The notes: generated from the letters alone by a model not told the origin. Shown: positions 51,176 to 60,769, counted from the stretch's first letter. The stretch: 64,000 bases of DNA from Hyalangium versicolor (GCF_020103695.1 NZ_JAHXBF010000015.1:62001-126000), one strand, 5' to 3'. Numbers and translations: made by a program.

Positions 51176-53038
51176 ATGGGTCTGCTGCGAAGTCTGCTGC
51201 CGGGAGGGCGCCCTCTCGCGCAGACACTGTTTCCGGGATCGCTGCCGGCGGGAATGAAGGTGGGCGCCTGGCGCATCGTCCGTCGCCTGGGAGAAGGTGG
51301 CAACGGAACGGTGTACCTGGTGAAGCGCTGGGGGCGCTCCTACGCGCTGAAGATCGCCATGCGGCCTGGGGACAAGCGGCTGCAGCGCGAGGGACAACTG
51401 CTGCGGCGAATGCACCACCCTGCCTGGGTCAAGCTGCGTGGGCAGGGGTGGTGGCTCGGGCGCGAGAAGGGCTTCCCCTACCTGGTGATGGATTACGTGG
51501 AGGGGCTGTCACTGTATGCCTGGGTGCGGAGCGCCCACCCTACTCCCAGGCAACTGGCGGAACTGGTAGCGCAGGCGGCCGAGGCCCTGGAGGCCGTGCA
51601 CCGTGAGGACTCCCTGCACCGGGATGTGAAGGGCACCAACATCCTCGTTCGCCCAGGGGGACGGGAGCTGATGATGCTGGATCTGGGGGCAGGCGGCTAT
51701 GACGGAGCCACGCCGATCACCAGTCACGTGCTGCCACCGGCAACGGAGTTGTACCTGAGCCCGGAGGCCATGGCCTACGTACAAGCTCATGCCTCGGACT
51801 CGCGGGCGCGCTACAAGGCCCGGCCAGCGGATGATCTCTATGCGCTGGGGGTAATGGCGTACCGAGCGCTGACGGGCGAGTACCCGTTCCCCTCGGACAT
51901 TCAGAGGGACCTGTTCTGGCTGGCGGTGCAGGCCGTGGCGGCGCCCGATATGCGCGAGCGCAATCCTCGCGTCCCAGCGGAGCTGGCCGCCATCGTTCAT
52001 CGGTTGCTGGCGAAGAAGCCCGAGGAACGCTACGCGCGCGCCCAATCCGTCGCCGAGGCAGTTCGTCAGGCGGCGCGGGAAGGAGGGCCTGACTGGGACA
52101 AGTTGCTGTTCGAGGGGAACCCGGAAGTTGGGCACCCATCACGCAAGGGGCCACCCGAAGCGGCGCTGGAGAAGGAATATCCCAGAGGACGCTTGCGCGG
52201 GTGGGTGACTGTTGCCTGGATGCTCATGTTGACCATGGCTCTGGGGATGGCAACCCACGCATGGCTTCGTGATGCCAAAGATCCCGAGCCGGAGCGACCC
52301 CAGGCGTCAACCTTTGAGGCCGTGTCCGGACACCCAACCCCGGAGGTAGGAATTCCGAATTGGGAAGTAGCGCAGGCAGAAGGAGCACTGAATGCTGGTA
52401 CTGGCGCGGTGGCCTCGGATGATGGGGCCTCCACCCCCGTGCCCATCGCTCCGGCGATACGTCCCAAGGAAGACACGCGCATGAACCCGCCAGTCCCGTC
52501 CGCACCCTCCGCTGCTTCGGAGCCACTGCCTCCCAAGTCGAAGTCTCCACTCCGGGGCATCAAGTCATTCGCTCCCGTACTGCCCCTGTGCATCGGCGTG
52601 GCCTGCGCGAGCGCTCCCACCGTGAGGCCCTTGCCTCCCCCTGAGGAGTGCCCACCGGGTGCCATCGAGGCCATGAAGAACGTGGGCCTTAAAATCGGAA
52701 CCCTAACGCCCGCCTTCTTCGTGGGCTATGAGCCCGAGGGGCACCACCATGCGATTCCGGTGCAAGAGGGGAAGGCCGAGGTCATCGCCTGGCCCGTCAT
52801 AGGGGGGCGACCTCCGCAGAGCCTCCGGCTGTCCGGTCGACTGATTTTCGGAGGCGACCGCGTCTACGGGAGGTTCACCGAAGCGCGACCGGAGAGGGGA
52901 GGACCCTCCTTCCCTGTCTGCATCGAAGTCCGAGGCTTGGATTTCGAGCGGGGCATGCTCCGCGAACCCGGCTCCACGGAGAACAACGTCATGGTGCTCG
53001 GCGTGCAAGACGTCAAAATGGTGGAGCGCTTCAAGTGA
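51176..53038 (+). CDS. Ser/Thr protein kinase with TM helix and extracytoplasmic domain
   Basis: The 620-residue protein has an N-terminal Hanks-type kinase domain at about 25-310: LGEGGNGTVYLV, ALKIAM (Lys), HRDVKGTNILV and LDLGAGG in place of DFG. A membrane helix (WVTVAWMLMLTMALGMATHAW) follows, then a Pro/Ala/Ser linker and a C-terminal beta-rich domain seen in other myxobacterial kinases. The ATG at 51176 has AGGAGG about 9 bases upstream. GTGA overlap with the DUF2381 gene implies coupled expression. Confidence 0.88.
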   Translation: MGLLRSLLPGGRPLAQTLFPGSLPAGMKVGAWRIVRRLGEGGNGTVYLVKRWGRSYALKIAMRPGDKRLQREGQLLRRMHHPAWVKLRGQGWWLGREKGFPYLVMDYVEGLSLYAWVRSAHPTPRQLAELVAQAAEALEAVHREDSLHRDVKGTNILVRPGGRELMMLDLGAGGYDGATPITSHVLPPATELYLSPEAMAYVQAHASDSRARYKARPADDLYALGVMAYRALTGEYPFPSDIQRDLFWLAVQAVAAPDMRERNPRVPAELAAIVHRLLAKKPEERYARAQSVAEAVRQAAREGGPDWDKLLFEGNPEVGHPSRKGPPEAALEKEYPRGRLRGWVTVAWMLMLTMALGMATHAWLRDAKDPEPERPQASTFEAVSGHPTPEVGIPNWEVAQAEGALNAGTGAVASDDGASTPVPIAPAIRPKEDTRMNPPVPSAPSAASEPLPPKSKSPLRGIKSFAPVLPLCIGVACASAPTVRPLPPPEECPPGAIEAMKNVGLKIGTLTPAFFVGYEPEGHHHAIPVQEGKAEVIAWPVIGGRPPQSLRLSGRLIFGGDRVYGRFTEARPERGGPSFPVCIEVRGLDFERGMLREPGSTENNVMVLGVQDVKMVERFK

Positions 53039-54003
53039 ATCGCAGGCGGGCAAGAGGACTCTGGTCCATGCGTGGGGCAGAGCCGTGGAAGCAGTCCCTC
53101 GTGCTCGTCGCGTGGGTGCTCGTGACGGGGACTTCGGCTTCGGCACAATCCCTGTCTCCCCCCTGTGAAACAGGCACGCGATACATCCAGCTGAGGATGG
53201 AGCCATCTGCTCAGGAGCCCGTGTTGTGCATCAGTCCGGATGAGTCCACGACGCTTCTCTTCCACGATGCGGAGTTGCTACCGGAGAGCTTGTCCGTAGA
53301 AGGGGCGGAGCGCTTCAAGCTGGTGGACATGGGAAGAACGATCATTCGGCTGGAGCCCTCCGAACGGATGGTGCCGGGGGAGCGCCTTCGGCTGACGGTC
53401 CGCTTCAGGGATGGAGCGGCTCCGGTGAGCGCGTTCTTCTGGTTGGTGGTGCGACCCGGACAGGCAGAACCATGGGTAGAGGTGTACCGCCACAAGCGCA
53501 CGATCGAGTCCTTCCAGCAGGAACTGGCGGAGAAGAACACCCAGCTCCGCCGCTGCCAGGAGGACCATGCGCGGGTGCGTGCGGAAGGGCAGAGCCCGGG
53601 AGGGCTCACAGGGCTGCTCGCCATGGAGCTGATGGGTGAGACGGGAGTCGTTGCCAGAAACCTCGTCAACGGTCTGGATTGGCGCCCGCTCAAGGCAACC
53701 CGGGTGGGCAACGCCAAGAGCTATCGAGCTGCGACAAGAGTGGCTGTGCTCCTGACGTTGATGTCCCCCAAGGCGGGGAGTCTCTGGAGAATCGGAAGGG
53801 TGGAGTTGGTGGGTCCCGATCACCGCAGCCGGCGCCTCGCGACGCCATGGCAAGGCGAGGCCGTCGGGCCTGAGGGTCCGATGCGGCGGTTGGTGATCGA
53901 AGCGGAAGCGGCGGAGGCGGAAACACCAGGCGAGTTCACGCTCAAAATCTGGAGCGAGGACGGAACCGAGAGCATCACCTTCACCGGAATCACGTTCCCG
54001 TAG
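53035..54003 (+). CDS. DUF2381-family secreted protein (myxobacterial paralogous family)
   Basis: The 322-residue protein has a signal peptide (SLVLVAWVLVTGTSASAQ) and the DUF2381/TIGR02268 layout: VLCISPDESTTLLFHDAEL near the start, a beta domain, and a central coiled-coil stretch (FQQELAEKNTQLRRCQEDHAR). It ends in a second beta domain (FTLKIWSEDG). The family occurs almost only in myxobacteria, frequently next to Ser/Thr kinases, as here. Role unknown. The GTG start overlaps the kinase stop; ATG 53068 is an alternative. Confidence 0.85.
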   Translation: MNRRRARGLWSMRGAEPWKQSLVLVAWVLVTGTSASAQSLSPPCETGTRYIQLRMEPSAQEPVLCISPDESTTLLFHDAELLPESLSVEGAERFKLVDMGRTIIRLEPSERMVPGERLRLTVRFRDGAAPVSAFFWLVVRPGQAEPWVEVYRHKRTIESFQQELAEKNTQLRRCQEDHARVRAEGQSPGGLTGLLAMELMGETGVVARNLVNGLDWRPLKATRVGNAKSYRAATRVAVLLTLMSPKAGSLWRIGRVELVGPDHRSRRLATPWQGEAVGPEGPMRRLVIEAEAAEAETPGEFTLKIWSEDGTESITFTGITFP

Positions 54004-54016
54004 CTCAGAGGGGGGG

Positions 54017-54085
54017 TCGACTTCTAACTGGTTAGTAGTCGAGGGGGGTGGAAGGGGGGTCGACTTCTAACTGGTTAGAAGTCGA
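54017..54085. repeat. Twin long palindromes in G-rich flanks
   Basis: Two copies of a 26-base element 43 bases apart (54017-54042, 54060-54085). Each is TCGACTTCTAAC-TG-GTTAGAAGTCGA, perfectly palindromic in copy 2, with one mismatch in copy 1. Both are bordered by runs of G. They lie 14 bases after the DUF2381 stop. Confidence 0.85.
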
Positions 54086-54413
54086 GGGGTACCTGAGGAG
54101 CCCACACTCCTGGGGTCTTGTTGACACCGTCTCATAGTACGGACGGCGGTTGCGCGAGAAGAAACACAGCGCACCCCAGACAATTCAATGGCTTGCGCAA
54201 CAAACCCCTGCGTGCGCTGCAATGACAGTCTCCCGCTGTGGACTACCCCGTCCAGCTTCGTGGACTGGCTCAGTGGCCATCCCTCGTAAGTGCTTGTTTT
54301 CTGGAGGGCTCGGCATTGGCCCGTTCCATGCTCTAGGTCCGCGCACGGTCGCTGCCAAAAACAGCGAACGGTGGGGATGCTGGCGTATCCCAAGAGAAAC
54401 GAGGCTTGAAGCG
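54086..54413. other. Intergenic region, no gene supported
   Basis: These 328 bases lie between the twin palindromes and the next gene. TTGACA at 54121-54126 is a good -35 element but no matching -10 is seen at normal spacing. The upstream in-frame extension of the next gene through this stretch has no ribosome site and unusual composition. Confidence 0.4.
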
Positions 54414-55151
54414 ATGTTTCATCTGTTTCAGACGAACCCGACGGACGGGCCGAAGTCCGTATGGAGTGGAATCAAGGAGGACATGACGCTCGATCAGGTG
54501 GGCGCCGCCATGGTGTTGCTCATGGCGGAGGAGAACATCAACCACTACCGCATGGGCGTGCTCTACAACTACGCGGTGGATCGCAAGCTGGCGGAGTTGG
54601 CCGGCTACAAGAACGCGCTGGACTTCTTCCAGCAGAAGCTGGCCGACCTGTCGCAGTCGGCGCTGAGCATGTACGGCGTGGTGGCTCGCGACTTCAGCGA
54701 GGAGACCTCCCGGCGGTTCGGTGTCACTTGCCTGTCCCTGCTGCGGACCTACAAGGATCTGGCAAGCATCAAGGTGAACCACGACCAGCCGGGGGATACC
54801 CCCATCGAGGTGCCGGACAAGAAGGGGGTGGTGACGACCAAGCCCTTCGGCCAGTGCAGCGTGGATGAGATGCGCCGGGCGCTCCAGCTCAAGCGCAAGC
54901 CCACCTCCAGTCAGCCGCTGGCAGAGGAGCACGTGGCGGTAGCGGACCAGGTCGGCAAGGCCGTGCTGGAGCGCTTCGAGAAGGGAGACCCTGTCAAGGT
55001 GCAGCTGCGCAACCACCAGGGCGAGGCGATTCTCGACTTCACGGGCATCCCGCTGTCGAAGCGGATGAAGCTGGCAGAGGCGCTGATGGCCTCCGCGCAG
55101 TCCGAAGTCTCCCTGCCGCAGCAGGGGGAGAAGGTGTCGCCCACGCAGTAA
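54414..55151 (+). CDS. Unrecognised 245-residue cytoplasmic protein
   Basis: ATG 54414 is preceded by GAGG at 9 bases. The protein is mostly helical and soluble, with no signal peptide: an N-terminal segment (MFHLFQTNPTDGPKS), a hydrophobic helix (LDQVGAAMVLLMAEENINHY), several further helices, then a charged C-terminal half. No domain is recognised. A strong hairpin follows the gene. Confidence 0.7.
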   Translation: MFHLFQTNPTDGPKSVWSGIKEDMTLDQVGAAMVLLMAEENINHYRMGVLYNYAVDRKLAELAGYKNALDFFQQKLADLSQSALSMYGVVARDFSEETSRRFGVTCLSLLRTYKDLASIKVNHDQPGDTPIEVPDKKGVVTTKPFGQCSVDEMRRALQLKRKPTSSQPLAEEHVAVADQVGKAVLERFEKGDPVKVQLRNHQGEAILDFTGIPLSKRMKLAEALMASAQSEVSLPQQGEKVSPTQ

Positions 55152-55170
55152 CAGTCGGCACGTGAGGACC

Positions 55171-55207
55171 AGCACCGCGCTCCAGATGGACGGGAGCGCG
55201 GTGCTGT
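55171..55207 (+). terminator. 14-bp GC-rich hairpin, likely terminator
   Basis: CAGCACCGCGCTCC pairs with GGAGCGCGGTGCTG over a 9-base loop, 20 bases after the preceding stop. There is no T-run. Confidence 0.6.
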
Positions 55208-55329
55208 GGCCAGGGAGCCACAGCTTGCGCCCTGCCCTCCTCAATCTTTCCGCGGACTTCGCACGGTGGGAGCACTGGCCCGTCGGCTGCAATGAGGGCG
55301 GGCACACCCCAATCGTCCGAGGAAAACCC

Positions 55330-57867
55330 ATGCGAGCCGTACTCGCCTCGCTCTTCGTCTGTCTCCTGAGTCTCCCCGCTGCGGCCCAGCCTCAAGAGGC
55401 CTCCTGCCCCGCCTCCACCTCTCCCCTGAGCCCCGGAGCCATCACCCAGGGCACGCTCGTGGCGCACCTGCGCCAGCACGCCGCTTCGCAGGGCTGCTCC
55501 GAGTCCGCGCCCCAGCAGTTCAGCCTCAAGCACACGCAGGTGGACGCGGAGGTGAGCGGCTTCCTGGCCAGTGTCACGGTGACTCAGGTCTTCGAGAACC
55601 CCTACTCCGAGCCGCTCGAGGCCCTCTACGTCTTCCCCCTGCCGGAGAAGGCTGCGGTGGACGCGATGGAGCTCGTGGTCGGCCAGCGCGTCATCCGGGG
55701 TGTCCTCCAGACGCGCGACCAGGCGCGAGAGACGTACGAGCGGGCCCGTGCCGAGGGAAAGACCGCCGCGCTGCTGGACCAGGAGCGCCCCAACCTCTTC
55801 ACCCAGGCTGTCGCCAACATCCTCCCAGGCGAGGAGATCCGCGTGCGCATCCACTATGTGGATCGGCTCGTGTACGAGGCGGGCGCGTACAGCTTCGACT
55901 TCCCCATGACGGTGGGTCCGCGCTACATCGGCGGAGAGTCGCTGCCTGTCCGCCAGGGCGAGGGCACCGCCGCGGACACCACCACCGTTCCCGACGCGAG
56001 CCGCATCACTCCGCCGGTGCTGCCGCCGGAGGTGCGCAGCGGCCGCGATATCCAGCTCACCGTGCGTCTGGACGCGGGCGTCCCCGTGCACGAGGTGAGC
56101 TCCCCCTCGCACCAGGTGGTGGTGGCGCGCGAGGGACAGAGCCGCGCCCGCGTGGAGCTGTCTCCGGATGACCGCATCCCCAACAAGACGTTCACGCTGA
56201 AGTACCGGGTGGCGGACGCGCTCATCCGCCCGGCGGTGCTGGTGCACCGCGAGCCCGGCGCCGAGGAGGGCTACTTCCTCGTGATGCTCAACCCGCAGCT
56301 CGACCCGAAGCAGGAGGAGGTGGTGCCGCGCGAGCTGTACCTGGTGCTGGACACCTCTGGCTCCCAGTCGGGACTGCCCATCGAGAAGTCCAAGGCCATT
56401 GCCGCCGAGGTGCTGCGCCACCTGCACCCGGAGGACACCTTCCAGGTGCTCAACTTCGACACGCGGGTGACGAAGTTCTCGCCCGCCGCGGTGCCGGCCA
56501 CGCCGCAGAACGTGGCCCGGGCGCTGCCCTACGTGGCCAGCTTCTGGGGTGGAGGCGGCACCGATGTGGGCGTGGCGGCCCAGGAGGCCATGGTGCCTGA
56601 GAACGATCCCTCGCGCCTGCGCATGGTGCTGTTCATGACGGACGGCTTCATCGGGAACGACGACGCGGTGCTCTCCACCCTGCAGAAGCACCTGCGCGAG
56701 GAGACGCGCGTCTTCAGCGTGGGCGTGGGCAACGACGTCAACCGCTACCTGCTGGCGAAGATGGCCGAGGTGGGCCGTGGCGCCTCCACGTTCGTCAACC
56801 TCCAACGCCCCGAGGCCGAGGTGGCCAGCGAGTTCGAGTCCCGCATCCGAGGCCCGGTGCTCACCTCGGTTCGCGTGGACAGCCAGGGGCTGCCGGTGTC
56901 GGAGCTCTACCCGCGCGAGATGCCGGACCTCTTCGGCGGCCAGCCTCTCTTCCTCATCGGGAAGTTCCACGGCACGGGCTCGGGCCTGCTGCGCATCACC
57001 GGCCGGGTGCGAGGACAGGAGCGCCAGTTCGAGGTGCCCATCACCTTCCCCGAGACCGCCCCCGAGCACGCGGCGCTCCAGAGCCTGTGGGCCCGCCAGC
57101 GCATCGAGGAGCTGACGGTGCAGGGTTACCGCGGCGAGACGCCCCAGCTCGTCCAGGAGATCACCGCGACGGCGCTGAAGCATGGGCTGATGAGCAAGTA
57201 CACGTCCTTCGTCGCGGTGGAGGAGGTGGCGCGCACCCAGGCCGGAGGGGAGACGGTGCGAGAGGTGGTGCCAGTGGAGCTGCCGGAAGGCATGTCCTAC
57301 GCGGGCGTCTTCGGGGCGCTGAGCCGCGAGGAGATTCCGCCGGGAGACCCCATCATCTCCGTGGTGGCCCCGAGCGATGCCCGCCGGGTGACGGCGTACT
57401 TCCCCTTCGGGCTGGTGAAGCCGCTCTCCTATGATTCGGTGACGCGCACCTGGCGTGGCCGCTTCCTGGTGCCGCTGTTCGTGAAGGATGGCACCTACGA
57501 CGTGCTCATCTCCGCGGAGCTCGCGGACGGCACGGTGCGCCGGCGCGAGGTGCGCTACCGGCTGGACTCTCAGGGCAGTGACTTCGAGGTGGCGCTCTCC
57601 ACGCGGGTGCTGGCACCGGGCCACACCCTGCGGTTGGAAGTGGACGCGGTGGAGGCCACCCGGGAGGTCAGCGTCTGGGGAGAACTCTTCGGTGAGGAGC
57701 AGCACCTGCTGGAGACGAGCGATGGCCTGCGTTTCGCAAAGGAGCTGGAGGTGCCCGCGGACGCCGTGCCCGGCGAGTACGAGCTGGTGTTCATCGCCCG
57801 GGATGCCGCTGGCAATCGCTTCGAGCGACGCGAGAAGGTGCGCGTCGCCCTCACTGTCGAGGACTGA
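55330..57867 (+). CDS. Secreted VIT-VWA domain protein (inter-alpha-trypsin inhibitor type)
   Basis: The 845-residue protein has a signal peptide (AVLASLFVCLLSLPAAAQ) and a VIT domain at about 60-200 (VSGFLASVTVTQVFENPYSEPLEALYVFPLP, ARETYERARAEGKTAALLDQERPNLFTQ). A VWA domain with MIDAS DTSGS near residue 340 follows, then C-terminal beta domains. VIT-VWA proteins are usually surface or periplasmic binding proteins. ATG 55330 with GAGG upstream. It is followed after 3 bases by the propeller gene, so the two are co-expressed. Confidence 0.9.
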   Translation: MRAVLASLFVCLLSLPAAAQPQEASCPASTSPLSPGAITQGTLVAHLRQHAASQGCSESAPQQFSLKHTQVDAEVSGFLASVTVTQVFENPYSEPLEALYVFPLPEKAAVDAMELVVGQRVIRGVLQTRDQARETYERARAEGKTAALLDQERPNLFTQAVANILPGEEIRVRIHYVDRLVYEAGAYSFDFPMTVGPRYIGGESLPVRQGEGTAADTTTVPDASRITPPVLPPEVRSGRDIQLTVRLDAGVPVHEVSSPSHQVVVAREGQSRARVELSPDDRIPNKTFTLKYRVADALIRPAVLVHREPGAEEGYFLVMLNPQLDPKQEEVVPRELYLVLDTSGSQSGLPIEKSKAIAAEVLRHLHPEDTFQVLNFDTRVTKFSPAAVPATPQNVARALPYVASFWGGGGTDVGVAAQEAMVPENDPSRLRMVLFMTDGFIGNDDAVLSTLQKHLREETRVFSVGVGNDVNRYLLAKMAEVGRGASTFVNLQRPEAEVASEFESRIRGPVLTSVRVDSQGLPVSELYPREMPDLFGGQPLFLIGKFHGTGSGLLRITGRVRGQERQFEVPITFPETAPEHAALQSLWARQRIEELTVQGYRGETPQLVQEITATALKHGLMSKYTSFVAVEEVARTQAGGETVREVVPVELPEGMSYAGVFGALSREEIPPGDPIISVVAPSDARRVTAYFPFGLVKPLSYDSVTRTWRGRFLVPLFVKDGTYDVLISAELADGTVRRREVRYRLDSQGSDFEVALSTRVLAPGHTLRLEVDAVEATREVSVWGELFGEEQHLLETSDGLRFAKELEVPADAVPGEYELVFIARDAAGNRFERREKVRVALTVED

Positions 57868-57870
57868 CCC

Positions 57871-59541
57871 ATGATGCCCTCCGCCCTGGTGGCCCTGCTC
57901 CTCACCGCCTCTGTCACCAACACCGAGACGGTGCACGCGCTCTCCCGCTTCGGCGGCCACGTGGTGGCATGCACCGAGGGAGGCCTGGAGCTCTTCACTC
58001 TCGCCGGCCAGCCGGTGCGCACGCTGAAGGTGGAGGACGGGCTGCCAAGCCATGCCTGCCGCGCACTGGAGGTGGCGGGAGACCGGCTCTTCGCGGCCAC
58101 GGACGAGGGCGTGGTGGCGCTCGACGCGGGCTGGCGAGTCGAGCCGGTGCTCGAGGCGCGGTGGCACGCGCTGCCGGCGGCGGGGGGACGGGAAGCGGGC
58201 CGCTACCGCGAGGAGCTCCTTCGGCTGGCGAGCCGGCTCCCGGCGGGGACCCCCTGCACGGCCTTCTCCGAGGGCCATGTGGGCACGGCGGATGGCCAGG
58301 TGTTGGAGCTGAATTCGGGGCGCACGTGGAGGGTACCAGGAGCCGTGCAGCTGCTCGACGAGGGCGGCAACGCACTGCGGATCGGTACTACCGAGGGAGC
58401 CTTCACCCTCGGAGAAGAAGGGCTCGCCGAGCACCCGGTGCCGGTGGGTCCGCTCGCGTACACGCGAGGCCCGGACGGGCAGCTGCGCGTGCTCGGGAGC
58501 GAGGGCGAGGCGAGGCGTTGGGGCGCTCGGGAGGGAGAGGCTCGGGCGATGCCCGTCGACGTGACAAGCGCTCTCGACGTGAACGGGGTGGCGTGGGCAG
58601 GCACGCGCGGCCAGGGCGTCTTCCGGCGCGATGCGGGCGGATGGAAGCGGGTGACGCCTGCGGGCCAGCTCTGCGGAAACCATGTCACCGCACTGGCGCG
58701 GCACCAGGGGCGGCTGGTGGTAGGCACCTTCGACAGGGGCGTGTGCTGGGAGCGCAGTGACGGGCACTGGCAGACGTTCCGCGCACCGGCCCTTCCCAGC
58801 AACCAGGTGCTGGGGCTCGGCAGCGACGGGCAGAATCTGTACGTGGCCACCACCTACGGGCTGGGGCTCTATGACGGGAAGACGTGGACGCAGATGGCCT
58901 ATGGGGGCCGCAACCCCGTGGCTCTGGGCAGGCTGTCAGTGCTCGCGGCGGTGGTGGGCATGGAGCAGGGAGTGGCGCTGGTGGATGGGCGCGGTGCCTC
59001 CCTGGTGGTGCCCAGGAGTCGCCCCCTGGCGATGGTGAAGCGCCTGGCATTGCCGGAGGGCTGGAGCGAACACCCCTCGGTGGCCGATGGCGCCGGGCAC
59101 TTCCTGTGGGTGGCGAGCGAGGATCGAGGTCTCGTGCGTTGGGACGGTACCCAGTGGAAGCGGTTCCACGATGGGAGGGATCTCACGGACAACTGGGTGA
59201 CGGCGCTCGCGGTGGATGCCCAGGGACGCGCGGTGGTGGGCACGTGCCAGGATGGCTTCAGCTACTTCGACGGAGAGCGCTGGGCGCGCGTGCCTCAGGC
59301 GGAGGGACTGCCGAGCCGCTACATGGTGGCCGCGGCGCTGGTGCCGGGAGGAGCGCTGGTGGGGACGCTGCTGGGCGCGGCACATTACGATGCCGCGAGC
59401 GGCACGGTGCGTCCCCTGCCCCGGCTCGCGGATCCCCGGGTGTACGCCATCCTCGTGGAAGGGAATGCGGCCGTGTTCGGCACGGAGGGTGGACTCTCCC
59501 GGCTCGACTGGACCGCAGCCGCTGCCATGGCGCGGCGCTGA
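57871..59541 (+). CDS. Secreted beta-propeller protein
   Basis: The 556-residue protein has a short signal-like N-terminus (ALVALLLTASVTNTETV) and about ten repeats of the pattern 'GL..L..G......W'. Examples include GGLELFTLAGQPVRTLKVEDGLPSH, YGLGLYDGKTWTQM, RGLVRWDGTQWKRF and DGFSYFDGERWARV, as in the periplasmic two-component-regulator propellers. No kinase part follows. Partner of the VIT-VWA protein by operon position. Confidence 0.83.
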   Translation: MMPSALVALLLTASVTNTETVHALSRFGGHVVACTEGGLELFTLAGQPVRTLKVEDGLPSHACRALEVAGDRLFAATDEGVVALDAGWRVEPVLEARWHALPAAGGREAGRYREELLRLASRLPAGTPCTAFSEGHVGTADGQVLELNSGRTWRVPGAVQLLDEGGNALRIGTTEGAFTLGEEGLAEHPVPVGPLAYTRGPDGQLRVLGSEGEARRWGAREGEARAMPVDVTSALDVNGVAWAGTRGQGVFRRDAGGWKRVTPAGQLCGNHVTALARHQGRLVVGTFDRGVCWERSDGHWQTFRAPALPSNQVLGLGSDGQNLYVATTYGLGLYDGKTWTQMAYGGRNPVALGRLSVLAAVVGMEQGVALVDGRGASLVVPRSRPLAMVKRLALPEGWSEHPSVADGAGHFLWVASEDRGLVRWDGTQWKRFHDGRDLTDNWVTALAVDAQGRAVVGTCQDGFSYFDGERWARVPQAEGLPSRYMVAAALVPGGALVGTLLGAAHYDAASGTVRPLPRLADPRVYAILVEGNAAVFGTEGGLSRLDWTAAAAMARR

Positions 59542-59612
59542 GCCTGGCGACGCACCTGCGTCCAAGCTCTGGCATTGGACCCACGTGGTATCTTCGCTTC
59601 AGGCACTGCCCC

Positions 59613-60086
59613 ATGAAAGCTCTGCACCTCCTGCCTCTCTTCCTCGCGCTTGTGCTCGCCTCCACTGCGCGAGCAGACGAGGATTCCGATTCCCTCACCG
59701 GTTTCTACGAGGCCCAGTTCAAGGCGTTTCCCGCTACGCCGGTCCCCTTGAAGGCCAAAGCCTCGCTCCAGTGGAACCCGAAAGCGCGCCGTTACCGCAC
59801 GAGGATCAAGCAAGCCTGGGAGGAGGCGAAGGAGCCCAACTTCGCGGGCCACTTCTACGCGGTGGAGAACATCGGCTGCGGCACCGGCTGCCTGGTCATC
59901 TTCGTCATCGACTGGAACACCGGTGAGATCTTCTCCCCTCCCGAGGACCACTTCTTCGCAGTGCACAACAACAGTCGGCTGATGATCTCGAAGGCCTACG
60001 ACAGCTGTACCGCGTACGGGCCTCCGATCCTGCTGGAGTTCACAGGGAAACGCTTCCGCGAAGTGAAACATGACCGGTGCAAGTGA
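59613..60086 (+). CDS. Small secreted protein with GCGTGC motif
   Basis: The 157-residue protein has a signal peptide (LHLLPLFLALVLASTARAD). It holds the segment NFAGHFYAVENIGCGTGCLVIFVIDWNTGEIF, characteristic of a widespread small secreted family without a known function, and a second Cys pair (DSCTAYG, DRCK) probably forming disulfides. ATG 59613. Confidence 0.72.
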   Translation: MKALHLLPLFLALVLASTARADEDSDSLTGFYEAQFKAFPATPVPLKAKASLQWNPKARRYRTRIKQAWEEAKEPNFAGHFYAVENIGCGTGCLVIFVIDWNTGEIFSPPEDHFFAVHNNSRLMISKAYDSCTAYGPPILLEFTGKRFREVKHDRCK

Positions 60087-60769
60087 GACAAAGCCTCGGA
60101 CTGTGAGGCAGCGTTCCAGGCCACGTGGTGTTGAGACTCAAGACAGCCAAAAGGCCCAGGCCCCTGCCATGCCTCAGAGACAGAGCGCTTGAGAGCGGCG
60201 GGGTATTCTACTTGGAAGCGGCGGGAATCGAACCCGCCGCTTGGAACTTCTGGCGAGAACCATCCAACTCCGGTCGAGCGCCGTTTCCGTAAGACTGCCG
60301 CACATGCCCTATCGACAGTGGACGATGTCCTTTCAGCGCTTGGGATTGCCCTCGCAGCCTGGGAGCCTAGCCCCAGCGCGGGGGCCACCCCAGAACTCGT
60401 GGTGTTGAGTCTCCAGCAGCAGTGGCCCATCGCCTGCCGCGTCCTTATGGCAGGGCAACTTGAGCAGGCGTGTACCCGATAGGGTTGCGGGGTGGGCGCT
60501 CCCACGTGGCACTCGTCCCTGCTACACTCGGCAGCAGCCCTCCTCTGCCTCTCTGCTACCGCCCGTTCCGTTCAACAGTGCCCCTATCCTTCTTATGCGC
60601 CGTTGGGCGTACACGGTGGGTCGCTCTCCTCTGGGAGCCGACGACTTCTACAACGCACAAGCTTTCGGCTCAGTCTACCTGCATCAGGGGTCATCCTTCG
60701 CGATACCCTGGGGGCTAGGCTCTGGGTGCCCCCTTGGGCGTCCAGGCGCACCTCATCCGACGGAGATCG
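60087..60769. other. 683-base intergenic region with a tRNA-like relic
   Basis: No protein gene is supported; frames on both strands lack ribosome sites and recognisable domains. The only clear structure is the tRNA-like element at 60213-60288. A good ribosome site (GGAG) for the next gene occurs at 60762. Confidence 0.5.
60213..60288 (-). other. tRNA-like relic (T-arm and acceptor only)
   Basis: A 76-base stretch read on the minus strand has a perfect T-arm (GCGGG-TTCGATT-CCCGC) and an acceptor stem with six of seven pairs (GGAAACG with CGCTTCC, then A). No normal D-arm or anticodon stem can be formed. The T-arm is part of a longer perfect 10-bp hairpin (60216-60242). Confidence 0.45.

Noticed and set aside
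54017..54085. CRISPR array
   Set aside because: Only two copies, strongly palindromic, spacer of 17 bases and no cas genes in the window.
55039..58767. A 1242-codon open frame on the minus strand
   Set aside because: It lies opposite the well-supported VIT-VWA and propeller genes and has the His/Arg/Leu-rich composition of antisense high-GC frames; no domain is recognisable.
60213..60288. Functional tRNA gene
   Set aside because: No D-arm or anticodon stem can be drawn; only the T-arm and acceptor are tRNA-like.
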